Positions 16,543 to 25,143 of a stretch of 64,000 nt of DNA are shown piece by piece (the first letter of the stretch is position 1; each line of letters opens with the position of its first letter). Location of the stretch: NCBI RefSeq assembly GCF_015624425.1, contig NZ_CP049919.1:2480001-2544000 (forward strand), read 5' to 3'. Source of the stretch: Roseateles sp. DAIF2 (GTDB lineage Bacteria > Pseudomonadota > Gammaproteobacteria > Burkholderiales > Burkholderiaceae_C). Position numbers and translations under genes: made by a program. The notes under the pieces were generated by a model, which saw only the letters and a list, made by a program, of their open reading frames with translations, was not told the origin of the DNA and ran no database searches.

Positions 16543-17683
16543 GCTTGTCCAGCGCCAGGCGCAGGGTCTCGTCCTTCTTGGCGAAGCAGAAGCGGATGAT
16601 CGGCGCGTCGCTGCCCGTGGCGTAGAAGGCCGAGACCGGAATCGCCGCGACGCCGATCTCGCGCGTCAGCCATTCGCAGAAGGCCGCGTCGCCCAGATCG
16701 CCGCAGCGCTCGCGGTAGGCGCTGTAGTCCACGCATTGGAAGTAGCTGCCCTCGGCCGGCAGCAGCTTGAAGCGTGTCGCGGCCAGGCCGGCGCGGAACA
16801 GGTCGCGCTTGGCCTGGTAGAAGGCCGGCAGCTCCAGATAGGGCGCCGGGTCGGCCAGGTAAGCGGCCAGCCCATGCTGGGCCGGCGTGTTGACCGTGAA
16901 GACATTGAACTGGTGCACCTTGCGGAACTCGGCGCTCAGCGCCGCCGGTGCGGCCACATAGCCGACCTTCCAGCCGGTGACGTGATAGGTCTTGCCGAAG
17001 CTGGAGACGATGAAGCTGCGCGCGGCCAGCGCCGGGAAGCGCGCGACGCTCTGGTGCGGCTGGCCGTCGAACACCATGTGCTCGTAGACCTCGTCGCTGA
17101 TCACCAGCACCTCGGTGCCCTCCAGCAGCGCGGCCAGCTCGCGCATCTCGGCCGCGCTCCAGACGGTGGCGCTGGGGTTGTGCGGGGTGTTGATGATGAT
17201 GGCGCGGGTGCGCGGGCTCAGGGCGGCGCGGATCAGCGCGAAGTCGGGGCGGTAGCTGCCGGGCGTCAGCGGCACGCGCACGATGCGGCCGCCGGCCAGC
17301 TCGATATTGGGCGCGTAGCTGTCGTAGCAGGGTTCCAGCACGATCACTTCGTCGCCCGGATGCACGATGGCCAGCAGGGTGGTGAAGATGGCCTGGGTGG
17401 CGCCGGCGGTGATCGTGATCTCGCGCTCGGGGTCGTAGGTATGGCCGTACTGGCTCTCGATCTTCGCCGCCACGGCCTGGCGCAGCGCCGGCACGCCGGT
17501 CATCAGCGGATACTGGTTCAGCCCGCCGGCCATCGCGCGATGGACCGCCTCGACCAGGCGCGGATCGCAGTCGAAATCGGGGAAGCCCTGGCCGAGGTTC
17601 ACCGCGCCATGGGTCTGGGCCAGCGCGGACATGGTGCTGAAGATGGTGGTGCCCACATGGGGCAGGCGGCTGTTCAGATGCAT
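16529..17683 (-). CDS. PLP-dependent class I/II aminotransferase, YbdL-like (methionine aminotransferase)
   Basis: The 384-residue fold-type I enzyme shows NLGQGFPDFD near the start, the TAGATQAIF cofactor loop, NTPHNPSATVW, ISDEVYEHMVFDG (PLP-contacting Asp/Tyr) and SFGKTYHVTGWKVGY, whose Lys near residue 230 binds PLP. The FPDFD and TYHVTGWKVGY blocks match E. coli YbdL, a methionine:2-oxoglutarate aminotransferase. It starts 9 bases after the cysB stop and is the last gene of the lptF-lptG-cbiX-cysB operon. That adds a sulphur-amino-acid enzyme to a sulphur-assimilation context. Confidence 0.9.
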   Translation of the reverse strand: MHLNSRLPHVGTTIFSTMSALAQTHGAVNLGQGFPDFDCDPRLVEAVHRAMAGGLNQYPLMTGVPALRQAVAAKIESQYGHTYDPEREITITAGATQAIFTTLLAIVHPGDEVIVLEPCYDSYAPNIELAGGRIVRVPLTPGSYRPDFALIRAALSPRTRAIIINTPHNPSATVWSAAEMRELAALLEGTEVLVISDEVYEHMVFDGQPHQSVARFPALAARSFIVSSFGKTYHVTGWKVGYVAAPAALSAEFRKVHQFNVFTVNTPAQHGLAAYLADPAPYLELPAFYQAKRDLFRAGLAATRFKLLPAEGSYFQCVDYSAYRERCGDLGDAAFCEWLTREIGVAAIPVSAFYATGSDAPIIRFCFAKKDETLRLALDKLSRL

Positions 17684-17691
17684 CGTGCTTG

Positions 17692-18636
17692 TCAGAGCTT
17701 GTAGTCGCTGGCGTCGCCGGTCATCGCGCGCTCCAGCAGGTTCTTGTTGAGCCGGTCCGAGAGCAGCTCGGCGAAGGCGTAGACATAGTTGCGCAGATAG
17801 GCACCGCGCTTGAAGGCGATGCGCGCGACGTTCTGGCCGAACAGATGGCCCAGCGGGCGCGACACCAGCTCGCCGCCGGGCGCGTCCTCGCGCACCGCCA
17901 TCTCGGCGACGATGCCGACGCCCATGCCCAGCTTCACATAGGTCTTGATGACGTCGGAGTCGATCGCCTCCAGCACGATGCGCGGGTGCAGCTGGCGCGC
18001 GGCGAAGGCGCGGTCGATGCGGGTGCGGCCGGTGAAGCTGGGGTGGTAGGAGACCAGCGGCTCCTCGGCCAGCTGCTCGAGCGTGATGCGCTCGACCAGG
18101 GCCAGCGGATGGTCGGCCGGCACGACCAGCACATGCTGCCATTCGTAGCAGGGCAGGGTGACCAGGTCCGGGTGGTCGGACAGCGACTCGGTCGCCAGGC
18201 CCACGTCGGCGCTTTCGTCCAGCAGCATGCGCGCGACCTGCTCCGGGTTGCCCTGGTGCAGGCTGACATGCACCTGCGGGAACTGCCGGCGCAGCTGCGC
18301 CACCGGCCCGGGCAGCACATAGCGCGCCTGGGTGTGGGTGGTGGCGATCGACAAGGTGCCGGCGTCCTGCTTCGAGTATTCCTCGCCGATGCGCTTGAGG
18401 TTGCCGACCTCGCGCATGATGATCTCGATCGACTTCAGCACCTGCTGGCCCGGCTCGGTGATGCGGCGCAGGCGCTTGCCATGGCGCGAGAAGATGTCGA
18501 CGCCCAGCTCCTCCTCCAGCTCCAGGATGGCCTTGGAGACGCCGGGCTGCGAGGTGAACAGCGCCTTGGCGGTTTCGGTGAGGTTCAGGTTGCGGCGCGC
18601 CGCCTCCTGGACGAAGCGGAATTGGTGCAGGTTCAT
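17692..18636 (-). CDS. cysB: LysR-type regulator CysB
   Basis: The 314-residue LysR protein opens with MNLHQFRFVQEAARRNLNLTE and an HTH (TAKALFTSQPGVSKAILELEEELG), followed by a CysB-type effector domain (TTHTQARYVLP, SYHPSFTGRTRID, IDSDVIKTYVKLGMGVGI). The TTHTQARY and FTGR residues line the inducer pocket in CysB/Cbl proteins. CysB activates sulphate assimilation genes when O-acetylserine or N-acetylserine accumulates. Its start overlaps the cbiX stop by four bases, tying it to a sirohaem gene. Confidence 0.93.
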   Translation of the reverse strand: MNLHQFRFVQEAARRNLNLTETAKALFTSQPGVSKAILELEEELGVDIFSRHGKRLRRITEPGQQVLKSIEIIMREVGNLKRIGEEYSKQDAGTLSIATTHTQARYVLPGPVAQLRRQFPQVHVSLHQGNPEQVARMLLDESADVGLATESLSDHPDLVTLPCYEWQHVLVVPADHPLALVERITLEQLAEEPLVSYHPSFTGRTRIDRAFAARQLHPRIVLEAIDSDVIKTYVKLGMGVGIVAEMAVREDAPGGELVSRPLGHLFGQNVARIAFKRGAYLRNYVYAFAELLSDRLNKNLLERAMTGDASDYKL

Positions 18637-19007
18637 GCGTGGGGCATCGAAAGGAATTGGAGGCTGGTGTCGGCCATGGCCTGGATCACGGCGGCCTGTT
18701 CGCCGATGGCGGGATGCAGCTGCCATTCGAGGCCATGGCGCGCGCGCAGGCGCTCGACCAGCGGCGGCACGTCGCGCCGCACATGGCCGCTGGCGCCGAG
18801 GAACATCGGCACGATATGGATGCGGCTGCAGCCGGCCTCGACCAACTGCGCGGCGGCGCTCTCGATGTCGGGCTGCATCAGCTCCAGATAGGCCAGGGCC
18901 AGCGGCAGCGCCGGCCGCGCCGCGCGGATGCGCGCCGCGATCGCCTCGAAGGGCCGGGCCCAGGCCGGGTCGCGTGCGCCATGGGCGAAGAGCAGCAGGC
19001 CGTCCAT
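18633..19007 (-). CDS. cbiX: Sirohydrochlorin chelatase, small CbiX/SirB type
   Basis: The protein has 124 residues, the size of the short single-domain CbiX chelatase. It begins MDGLLLFAHGARDPAW, with the catalytic His in FAHGARD. A second conserved His block reads IHIVPMFLGASGHVRRDVP. It inserts iron (sirohaem) or cobalt into sirohydrochlorin. Sirohaem is the cofactor of sulphite reductase, which fits its 4-base overlap with cysB downstream. It starts directly at the lptG stop, so it is translated within the same operon. Confidence 0.9.
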   Translation of the reverse strand: MDGLLLFAHGARDPAWARPFEAIAARIRAARPALPLALAYLELMQPDIESAAAQLVEAGCSRIHIVPMFLGASGHVRRDVPPLVERLRARHGLEWQLHPAIGEQAAVIQAMADTSLQFLSMPHA

Positions 19008-20117
19008 CTAGCGGTAGCGCACCAGCCAGCCGAAGGCGGCCAGCGAGATGCCCATGTAGATCAGGCTGGGCGTCGCGGCGACGGCCCAGGGCGTCCAGCC
19101 CTTCAGCAGGCCCAGGTGACCGGCCAGGTTGTTCAGCAGCACGAAGCTGATGCCCAGCATGATGCCGCCGAAGACCTTCAGGCTGATGCCGCCGGCGCGG
19201 CCATGCAGATAGGCGAAGGGCAGGGCCAGCGCCACCATCACCAGGCAGGCGAAGGGGTAGAAGGCCTTGCGCCAGAACTGGATGTCGTGCTGCTGGGCCG
19301 ACTGCTCCTGCGCCGAGAGATGGCGGGTGTAGCGGTAGAGCTCGACGGTGGACATGGTCTTGGCCGGCAGCAGCGCGGCGCTGATCACGCTGATCGTCAG
19401 GCCGCTGCGCCAGTCCAGCGTGTCGAGCTTTTCCTCCTGCACGCCGGGTTGCTCGGCCGGCGCGGCCTGCCAGCGCGTGCGCAGCACATCGCTCAGGCGC
19501 CACAGGCCCTGCGTGTCGACGCTGGCGCGGGCGGCCTCGGTGCGCGAGATCAGCGCGCCCTGGGCGTCGAACTCGAAGATGCGCACCTGCTCCAGTTCGC
19601 CCGGCGCGCGTGCGCGGCCGGCGTTGACCGAATAGCTGCGCTCCTGGCCGTCGACCAACTGCTTGTCCTTCAGCCAGGCGCCGTTGGCGCCGCGCGCCAG
19701 GCCGCCGGTCAGGCGCGCGCGCTCCAGCTCGGCATGGCGCTCGAAGGCCGGCGCCACATAGTCGCCGACCACGAAGGTCAGCGCGGCGAAGCCCAGCGCC
19801 AGGCTGGTCAGCAGGGTCAGCGCGCGGCCGGGGCCGAGGCCGCCGGTGCGCAGGATCGTGAACTCGCTGGACTGGGCCATGCGCGCCAGCGAGTAGATGC
19901 TGCCGATCAGCACCGCGATCGGGAACAGCTCGTAGAAATGCCCGGGCTGCTCCAGCAGGGCCAGCCAGGCGGCCTTGCCGGCGCCCAGGCCCTTGCGGCC
20001 CAGGTCGTCCAGGTCGTCGACGAAGTCGATGAAGTAGAACAGCGACAGGAAGGCCAGCGCGACGAACAGCACCGAGCCGGCCACGTCGCGGTAGAGCAGG
20101 CGGCGCACGGTCCTCAT
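19008..20117 (-). CDS. lptG: LPS export ABC transporter permease LptG
   Basis: The 369-residue inner-membrane protein has the LptF/LptG layout: an N-terminal membrane pair (VLFVALAFLSLFYFIDFVDDL), a periplasmic beta-jellyroll in the middle and a C-terminal membrane bundle (CLVMVALALPFAYLHGRAGG, LSLIYMGISLAAFGWL). With LptF and LptB it pulls lipopolysaccharide from the inner membrane onto the periplasmic bridge. It overlaps lptF by four bases, and the cbiX gene begins directly at its end. Confidence 0.93.
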   Translation of the reverse strand: MRTVRRLLYRDVAGSVLFVALAFLSLFYFIDFVDDLDDLGRKGLGAGKAAWLALLEQPGHFYELFPIAVLIGSIYSLARMAQSSEFTILRTGGLGPGRALTLLTSLALGFAALTFVVGDYVAPAFERHAELERARLTGGLARGANGAWLKDKQLVDGQERSYSVNAGRARAPGELEQVRIFEFDAQGALISRTEAARASVDTQGLWRLSDVLRTRWQAAPAEQPGVQEEKLDTLDWRSGLTISVISAALLPAKTMSTVELYRYTRHLSAQEQSAQQHDIQFWRKAFYPFACLVMVALALPFAYLHGRAGGISLKVFGGIMLGISFVLLNNLAGHLGLLKGWTPWAVAATPSLIYMGISLAAFGWLVRYR

Positions 20118-21214
20118 GCGGCACCGCCCTTCAGGCGCAGCGACAGGCGGTTGCCCTGGTCGCGCAGCGCCAGCAGGCCCAGCGCGATCGCCAGCGCGCC
20201 GCCATGCACGGTGGCCAGCGCGCCGGCCATGCTCATGCGGCCGGCCGCCACCCAGGACTGGGACAGATTGATCAGGTTGAAATACACCACGAAGCTCAGC
20301 AGGGCGAACAGCAGGTTCCAGTTGTTGGGCCGGCGCGGGTTGGAGGCCGACATGCCCACGCCCAGCAGCACCAAATTGACCGCGCCCAGCGCCAGGCCGA
20401 CGCGCCAGGTCAGCTCGCCCTGGTAGCGCGGATTCGGGTTGCGCACCAGGTCCAGGCTGTCCATCGCCTTGGGCGGCAGCGCGTCGACCGAGCGCATCAC
20501 CTGGGCGTCGGTCAGCAGCCGGTAGCGCTCGAAGCGCGCCAGGGTCTTGCTGCCGCTGTTGCTGTCCATCTCGTTGCGCTGGCCCTGCTCGAGCACGAGG
20601 TAGCGGTCGTCGCCCTCCATCTCGATGCGTCCCTTGTGGGCGGTGGTGACCGACTCGCTGTGCTCGGCCTTGGTCAGGATGAAGACATTGCGGCCGGTGC
20701 GGCCGCCGTCGTCGGCATCGCTGCCGCGGTCGATGAAGAAGACGCGGTTGCCGTCGCGCGAGCTCTGGAACTGGCCCGGCGCGACGCGCGACAGGTCGGA
20801 GCGCTTCTCGTAATGCTCCCGCAACTGTGCGCTGTTGCGGTTGCCCCAGGGCCAGACGAAGAGCACCAGCAGCACGATCACCAGCAGCACCGGCCAGGCG
20901 GTGCGCAGCACCGGCTTGACGAAGCGCGACAGGCCGACGCCGCTGGCGAACCAGATCGTCATCTCGGACTCGCGGTACATGCGGCCCAGGGTGGCGACGA
21001 CGGCGACGAACATCGACAGGCTCAGCATCGTCGGCAGATGGCCGAGGCCGGCATAGCCCATCAGCAGCAGCACATCCTGCGGCGCGACGCGCCCGCCGGC
21101 GGCCTGGCCGAGCGTGCGGATCAGCATCATCGTCAGCACGATGGTCAGGATGACCACGAGGGTCACGCCGAAGCTGCGGGCCAGCTCTTTACGTACGGTG
21201 GAATCGAATAACAT
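20114..21214 (-). CDS. lptF: LPS export ABC transporter permease LptF
   Basis: The 366-residue partner of LptG begins MLFDSTVRKELARSFGVTLVVI, the usual LptF N terminus; the longer upstream start (21241) would run into the divergent pepA start region and is rejected. Membrane segments lie at about residues 15-35, 50-75 and 95-125, and three more at the C terminus, with the jellyroll between. It leads the operon lptF-lptG-cbiX-cysB-aminotransferase and is divergent from pepA with only 28 bases between starts, the same lptF/pepA arrangement as in E. coli. Confidence 0.93.
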   Translation of the reverse strand: MLFDSTVRKELARSFGVTLVVILTIVLTMMLIRTLGQAAGGRVAPQDVLLLMGYAGLGHLPTMLSLSMFVAVVATLGRMYRESEMTIWFASGVGLSRFVKPVLRTAWPVLLVIVLLVLFVWPWGNRNSAQLREHYEKRSDLSRVAPGQFQSSRDGNRVFFIDRGSDADDGGRTGRNVFILTKAEHSESVTTAHKGRIEMEGDDRYLVLEQGQRNEMDSNSGSKTLARFERYRLLTDAQVMRSVDALPPKAMDSLDLVRNPNPRYQGELTWRVGLALGAVNLVLLGVGMSASNPRRPNNWNLLFALLSFVVYFNLINLSQSWVAAGRMSMAGALATVHGGALAIALGLLALRDQGNRLSLRLKGGAA

Positions 21215-21242
21215 CCGGGCACTTTTATATTTCCACGACATT

Positions 21243-22703
21243 ATGGACTTCCGTACTCAGTCTGCGTCCCTGGACGCATTGGCCGGCGTGAATGCCGACG
21301 CCCTGGTGCTGCTGCTGGCCGGCGACAGCCTGCCGGTCGGGCTGGATGCCGCGCTGGCCGGCGCGGTCAAGGATGCAATCAAGCTGGGCGACTTCGAGCT
21401 GAAGGCCGGCAAGACCCTGGTGCTGCAGCGCGTCGCCGGCGTCAAGGCGCCGCGTCTGGTGCTGGCCGGCGTCGGCAAGCCGACGCTGAAGTCCGCGCGA
21501 GCCGCGGTGCTGGCCGCGCTGGCCGCGCTGAAGGGCCGCGGCGCGGCCCATGCCGCGATCGCCTATGCTGGCTTCGAGGCCCTGAGCGACAGCCTGGTCG
21601 AGCAGACCGTGCTGGCGGCCAAGGAAGCCGTCTATGTCTACCGCCACACCAAGCCCAGCGCCCCCGCGGCGGCCAAGCTGAACAAGCTGACCCTGCTGGC
21701 GGCCAAGGACGAGGCCAAGGCCGTCAAGACCGGCCTGGCGCGCGGCGAGGCGATCGGCGCCGGCATCGAGCTGGCCCGCGAGGCCGCCAATCTGCCGCCC
21801 AATGTCGCGACTCCGACCTATCTGGGCGAGCAGGTCAAGGCGATCGGCAAGAGCCATGGCCTGAAGGTCGAGGTGCTGGACCAGAAGGCGGTCGAGAAGC
21901 TGGGCATGGGCAGCTTCCTGGCCGTGGCCAAGGGCTCGACCGAGCCGCTGCGCTTCATCGTCGCCCGCTACGAAGGCGCGGCCAAGACGGTGGCGCCGGT
22001 GGTGCTGGTCGGCAAGGGCATCACCTTCGACTCCGGCGGCATCTCGCTGAAGCCGGGCGCCGGCATGGACGAGATGAAGTTCGACATGGGCGGCGCGGCC
22101 AGCGTGCTGGGCACCCTGCGCGCGGTGGCCGAGCTCAAGCCCAAGCTGAACCTGGTGGCCATCATCGCCGCCTGCGAGAACATGCCGGCCGGCAACGCGG
22201 TCAAGCCGGGCGACGTGGTGACCTCGATGTCGGGTCAGACCATCGAGATCCTGAACACCGACGCCGAGGGCCGCCTGATCCTGTGCGACGCGCTGACCTA
22301 TGCCGAGCGCTTCAAGCCGGCCGTGGTGGTGGACATCGCGACCCTGACCGGCGCTTGCGTGATCGCGCTGGGCGGGGTGCGCAGCGGCATGTACGCCAGC
22401 GACGACGAACTGGCCGGCGCGCTGCTGGCGGCCGGCGATGCCGCGCTGGATCCCTGCTGGCGTATGCCGCTGGACGAGGAGTACGACGACGGCCTGAAGA
22501 GCAACTTCGCCGACGTCGCCAATGTGGCCGGCCGCGAAGGCGGCTCGATCACCGCGGCCAAGTTCCTGCAGCGCTTCGCCTCCAAGTACCGCTGGGGCCA
22601 TCTGGACATCGCCGGTACCGCCTGGAAGGGCGGCGGCGCAAAGGGCAGCACCGGCCGCCCGGTCGGCCTGCTGACGCACTTCGTGCTGTCGCAAGGCCGC
22701 TGA
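21243..22703 (+). CDS. pepA: Leucyl aminopeptidase (M17)
   Basis: The 486-residue cytosolic enzyme removes N-terminal residues from peptides using two metal ions. The catalytic domain shows VGKGITFDSGGISLKPG near residue 257, MKFDMGGAASVLG, and the family signature NTDAEGRLIL near 337. It closes with the usual WGHLDIAGTAW and KGSTGRPVGLL blocks. In E. coli PepA also binds DNA in site-specific recombination and carAB control; that role cannot be judged here. The ATG at 21243 (MDFRTQSASL) is the family start. It heads an operon with holC. Confidence 0.95.
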   Translation: MDFRTQSASLDALAGVNADALVLLLAGDSLPVGLDAALAGAVKDAIKLGDFELKAGKTLVLQRVAGVKAPRLVLAGVGKPTLKSARAAVLAALAALKGRGAAHAAIAYAGFEALSDSLVEQTVLAAKEAVYVYRHTKPSAPAAAKLNKLTLLAAKDEAKAVKTGLARGEAIGAGIELAREAANLPPNVATPTYLGEQVKAIGKSHGLKVEVLDQKAVEKLGMGSFLAVAKGSTEPLRFIVARYEGAAKTVAPVVLVGKGITFDSGGISLKPGAGMDEMKFDMGGAASVLGTLRAVAELKPKLNLVAIIAACENMPAGNAVKPGDVVTSMSGQTIEILNTDAEGRLILCDALTYAERFKPAVVVDIATLTGACVIALGGVRSGMYASDDELAGALLAAGDAALDPCWRMPLDEEYDDGLKSNFADVANVAGREGGSITAAKFLQRFASKYRWGHLDIAGTAWKGGGAKGSTGRPVGLLTHFVLSQGR

Positions 22704-22726
22704 GGGATGGCGGGAGCGGCGCGCGC

Positions 22727-23158
22727 ATGACCGAGGTCAGTTTCTACACCGGGGTGCCCGAGCGCCTGGCCTATGTGTGCCGGCTGCTGCGCAAGGCGCA
22801 GCAGAGCGGCGCGCGGGTCGCGGTGGTGGGGCCGGCGCCGCTCCTGGACCGGCTGGACAAGGCCCTGTGGGAGTTCGAGTCCACCGAGTTCGTGCCGCAT
22901 CTATGCCTGCGGCCCGGCCGCCAGCCGGCCAGCCTGGAGCGCACGCCGATCCTGCTGACCGAGCAGGCCCAGGCGCAGCCGCACCGCGAGGTGCTGCTGA
23001 ACCTGGGCGCCGCGATGCCGGACGGGTTTGAGCAGTTCGCCCGGGTGCTGGAGGTGGTGGCGACCGACCCCGAGCAGGTCGAGGCCGGCCGCCGCCGCTT
23101 CAAGCAGTACAAGCAGCTGGGTCACCCGGTGGCCCACCATGTGGTGAGCCCCGCATGA
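22727..23158 (+). CDS. holC: DNA polymerase III chi subunit
   Basis: The 143-residue clamp-loader accessory protein links the replicase to single-strand-binding protein. The start MTEVSFYTGVPERLAYVCRLLRKA and the later VPHLCLRPG, TPILLTEQ and VATDPEQVEAGRRRFKQYK blocks match HolC. It lies 24 bases after pepA, the conserved pepA-holC order in Proteobacteria, and overlaps the next gene by four bases. Confidence 0.94.
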   Translation: MTEVSFYTGVPERLAYVCRLLRKAQQSGARVAVVGPAPLLDRLDKALWEFESTEFVPHLCLRPGRQPASLERTPILLTEQAQAQPHREVLLNLGAAMPDGFEQFARVLEVVATDPEQVEAGRRRFKQYKQLGHPVAHHVVSPA

Positions 23159-23703
23159 GTGTGCCGCCGCGCGTGGTGGTGCCCACCCTGACCGAGGTAC
23201 TGGACGAGGCGCGGCTGCGCCCGCCGGCACCGGCGGCGCCGCCGGCCGAGCCGGTGCGGGAGCCGGTGGTCGAGCCACCCATCATTCGCGCGCCGCGGCC
23301 CGAGGCGGATCTCGCCCCCCCGCCGGTCGCGATGCCGGCCTTTGTTCCCTTCGCCGAGCCATCGCCCCTGCCGGCCGTGGCCGGCCATGACTTCGAGCTG
23401 GATCTGGGCCTGGCCTCCGAGGCGGCACCGGTTCCGGCGCTCGCTCCGGCGCCGCGTGCCGATGCGGCCTTCTTCGACGCCCTGGAAGCGGGCCTGCGTC
23501 AACGCGCCGGGATGGCGCTGGACCTGGCCCTGGACGAGCTGCTGCGCCAGCAGCTGCGCGAGCGCCTGGAGCAGGCCGCCGCGCGCCAGAGCCAGCTGCT
23601 GCTGCAGGAGCTGCGCGAGCTGCTGGCACCACAGCTGGAGAGCCTGGTGCAGCAGACGCTGAGCGAGGTGCTGCGCCAGGAGCGCGAGCGCCTCGAGCGC
23701 TGA
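23155..23703 (+). CDS. Pro/Ala-rich hypothetical protein downstream of holC, 182 aa
   Basis: The first two-thirds are a disordered Pro/Ala/Glu-rich region; the last third (from about residue 110) is an amphipathic helix or coiled coil rich in LRQQLRERLEQAAARQSQ and LLLQELRELL. No signal peptide or membrane segment. It resembles the short acidic proteins that follow holC in many Burkholderiales, but I cannot name a function. The ATGA overlap with holC indicates translational coupling. Confidence 0.75.
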   Translation: MSVPPRVVVPTLTEVLDEARLRPPAPAAPPAEPVREPVVEPPIIRAPRPEADLAPPPVAMPAFVPFAEPSPLPAVAGHDFELDLGLASEAAPVPALAPAPRADAAFFDALEAGLRQRAGMALDLALDELLRQQLRERLEQAAARQSQLLLQELRELLAPQLESLVQQTLSEVLRQERERLER

Positions 23704-23730
23704 GCGCCGCTGACAAGCGGTGACAGGCCC

Positions 23731-23751
23731 CGGGTTGAGGCTGTCAACCCG
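23731..23751. terminator. Hairpin after the pepA-holC operon
   Basis: A perfect 8-bp stem CGGGTTGA/TCAACCCG encloses the loop GGCTG, 28 bases after the last stop. There is no following T-run, so the role as terminator is probable but not certain. Confidence 0.5.
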
Positions 23752-23888
23752 CCGCGCCCCGCCTCGTTGAGGCCTGGCTGAGATCGATATCGCCGCCGCG
23801 GCGCGCCGGCAACGGGCCGCTCCCGGCAGACCCTGCCTCTCACGCTTTCCCCATAGAGACGCGTGGTGATTTGGGGTATGTTTGTGCG

Positions 23889-23902
23889 GTTGATAAATCA
23901 AC
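23889..23902. promoter_or_regulatory. Palindrome upstream of the LivK-type gene
   Basis: The 14-bp perfect palindrome GTTGATAAATCAAC lies about 40 bases before the start codon of the binding-protein gene, in an AT-richer promoter region. It is a candidate operator; the regulator is not identified. Confidence 0.45.
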
Positions 23903-23941
23903 AGCAAGAGTTCTCCTTCTTCCAACTCGGAGGTTAATTAC

Positions 23942-25084
23942 ATGCAAGTCAAGTTGAATGTGATCGTGGGCGCGGTTGCCGTGGTGCTGAGCGGCACCGC
24001 GATGGCGCAGGAACTGGTGGTCAAGATCGGCCATGTGGGTCCGACCAGCGGCGCGATCGCCCACCTGGGCAAGGACAATGAGTTGGGTGCCCGTCTGGCC
24101 ATCGAGGACCTGAACGCCAAGGGCGTGACGATCGGTGGCAAGAAGGCCAAGTTCGAGCTGCTGGCCGAAGACGATGCCGGCGATCCGAAGCAGGGCACGG
24201 CCGCGGCTCAGAAGCTGGTGGACTCCAAGGTCAACGGCGTCGTCGGCCACCTGAACTCGGGCACCTCGATCCCGGCCTCCAAGGTCTACAGCGATGCCGG
24301 CATCCCGCAGATCTCGCCGTCGGCGACCAACCCCAAGTTCACCCGCAACGGCTACAAGACCACCTTCCGCGTCGTGGCCGATGACGTGCACCTGGGTGGC
24401 ACCCTGGGCAAGTACGCCGTCAAGGAGCTTAAGGGCAAGAACATCGCCGTGATCGACGACCGCACCGCCTACGGGCAGGGCGTCGCCGACGAGTTCGAGA
24501 AGGGCGTCAAGGGCGCGGGCGGCAAGATCGTCGGCCGCGAGTTCACCAACGACAAGGCCACGGACTTCACCGCCATCCTGACCTCCATCAAGGCCAAGAA
24601 GCCCGACGTGGTCTTCTTCGGCGGCATGGACGCGGTGGCCGGCCCGATGCTGCGCCAGATGAAGCAGCTGGGCATCGAGGCCAAGTTCATGGGCGGCGAC
24701 GGCATCTGCTCGGGCGAGCTGCCCAAGCTGGCCGCCGGCACGATGGGTGACGGCCAGGTGGTCTGCGCCGAGGCCGGTGGCGTCGAAGGGGATGCCAAGA
24801 AGTCGACCGACGCCTTCAAGGCCAAGTTCAAGGACAAGTACAAGGTCGACGTGCAGATCTACGCCCCGTATGTCTACGACGCGGTCAATGTGCTGGCCGC
24901 GGCGATGGTCAAGGCCGGCTCGTCCGAGCCCGCCAAGTACCTGCCGGTGCTGGCCAAGACCGAAGGCTACAAGGGCGTGACCGGCACGATCTCCTTCGAC
25001 AACAAGGGTGACATCAAGAACGGCGCGCTGACCCTGTTCACCTACAAGGCCGGCAACCGCGAGCAGATCGCCGTCGTGCGCTGA
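23942..25084 (+). CDS. Branched-chain amino acid-type ABC transporter substrate-binding protein (LivK family)
   Basis: The 380-residue periplasmic protein starts with a signal peptide (VIVGAVAVVLSGTAMAQ) and continues as a type I binding fold: VKIGHVGPTSGAIAHLGKDNELGA, VVGHLNSGTSIPASKVYSDAGIPQISPSATNP, VDVQIYAPYVYDAVNVLA. These are LivJ/LivK signatures for Leu/Ile/Val or related ligands. A strong ribosome site (GGAGGTTAAT) precedes the ATG, and an excellent terminator follows the stop. No permease or ATPase genes are next to it, so it either serves a distant transporter or is highly expressed on its own. Confidence 0.93.
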   Translation: MQVKLNVIVGAVAVVLSGTAMAQELVVKIGHVGPTSGAIAHLGKDNELGARLAIEDLNAKGVTIGGKKAKFELLAEDDAGDPKQGTAAAQKLVDSKVNGVVGHLNSGTSIPASKVYSDAGIPQISPSATNPKFTRNGYKTTFRVVADDVHLGGTLGKYAVKELKGKNIAVIDDRTAYGQGVADEFEKGVKGAGGKIVGREFTNDKATDFTAILTSIKAKKPDVVFFGGMDAVAGPMLRQMKQLGIEAKFMGGDGICSGELPKLAAGTMGDGQVVCAEAGGVEGDAKKSTDAFKAKFKDKYKVDVQIYAPYVYDAVNVLAAAMVKAGSSEPAKYLPVLAKTEGYKGVTGTISFDNKGDIKNGALTLFTYKAGNREQIAVVR

Positions 25085-25117
25085 GCCGAATTTCACCAGG
25101 CAGTCAAACTCAGTTCG

Positions 25118-25143
25118 AACGCCCACCTCGGTGGGCGTTTTTC
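25118..25143 (+). terminator. Rho-independent terminator of the LivK-type gene
   Basis: A perfect 10-bp stem AACGCCCACC/GGTGGGCGTT with a two-base loop is followed by TTTT, 34 bases after the stop codon. It is the clearest intrinsic terminator in the window. Confidence 0.92.

Noticed and set aside
18639..20426. 595-residue open frame antisense to lptG and cbiX
   Set aside because: The opposite strand has clear lptG, cbiX and lptF products with operon overlaps. The antisense product is low-complexity, typical of high-GC shadows.
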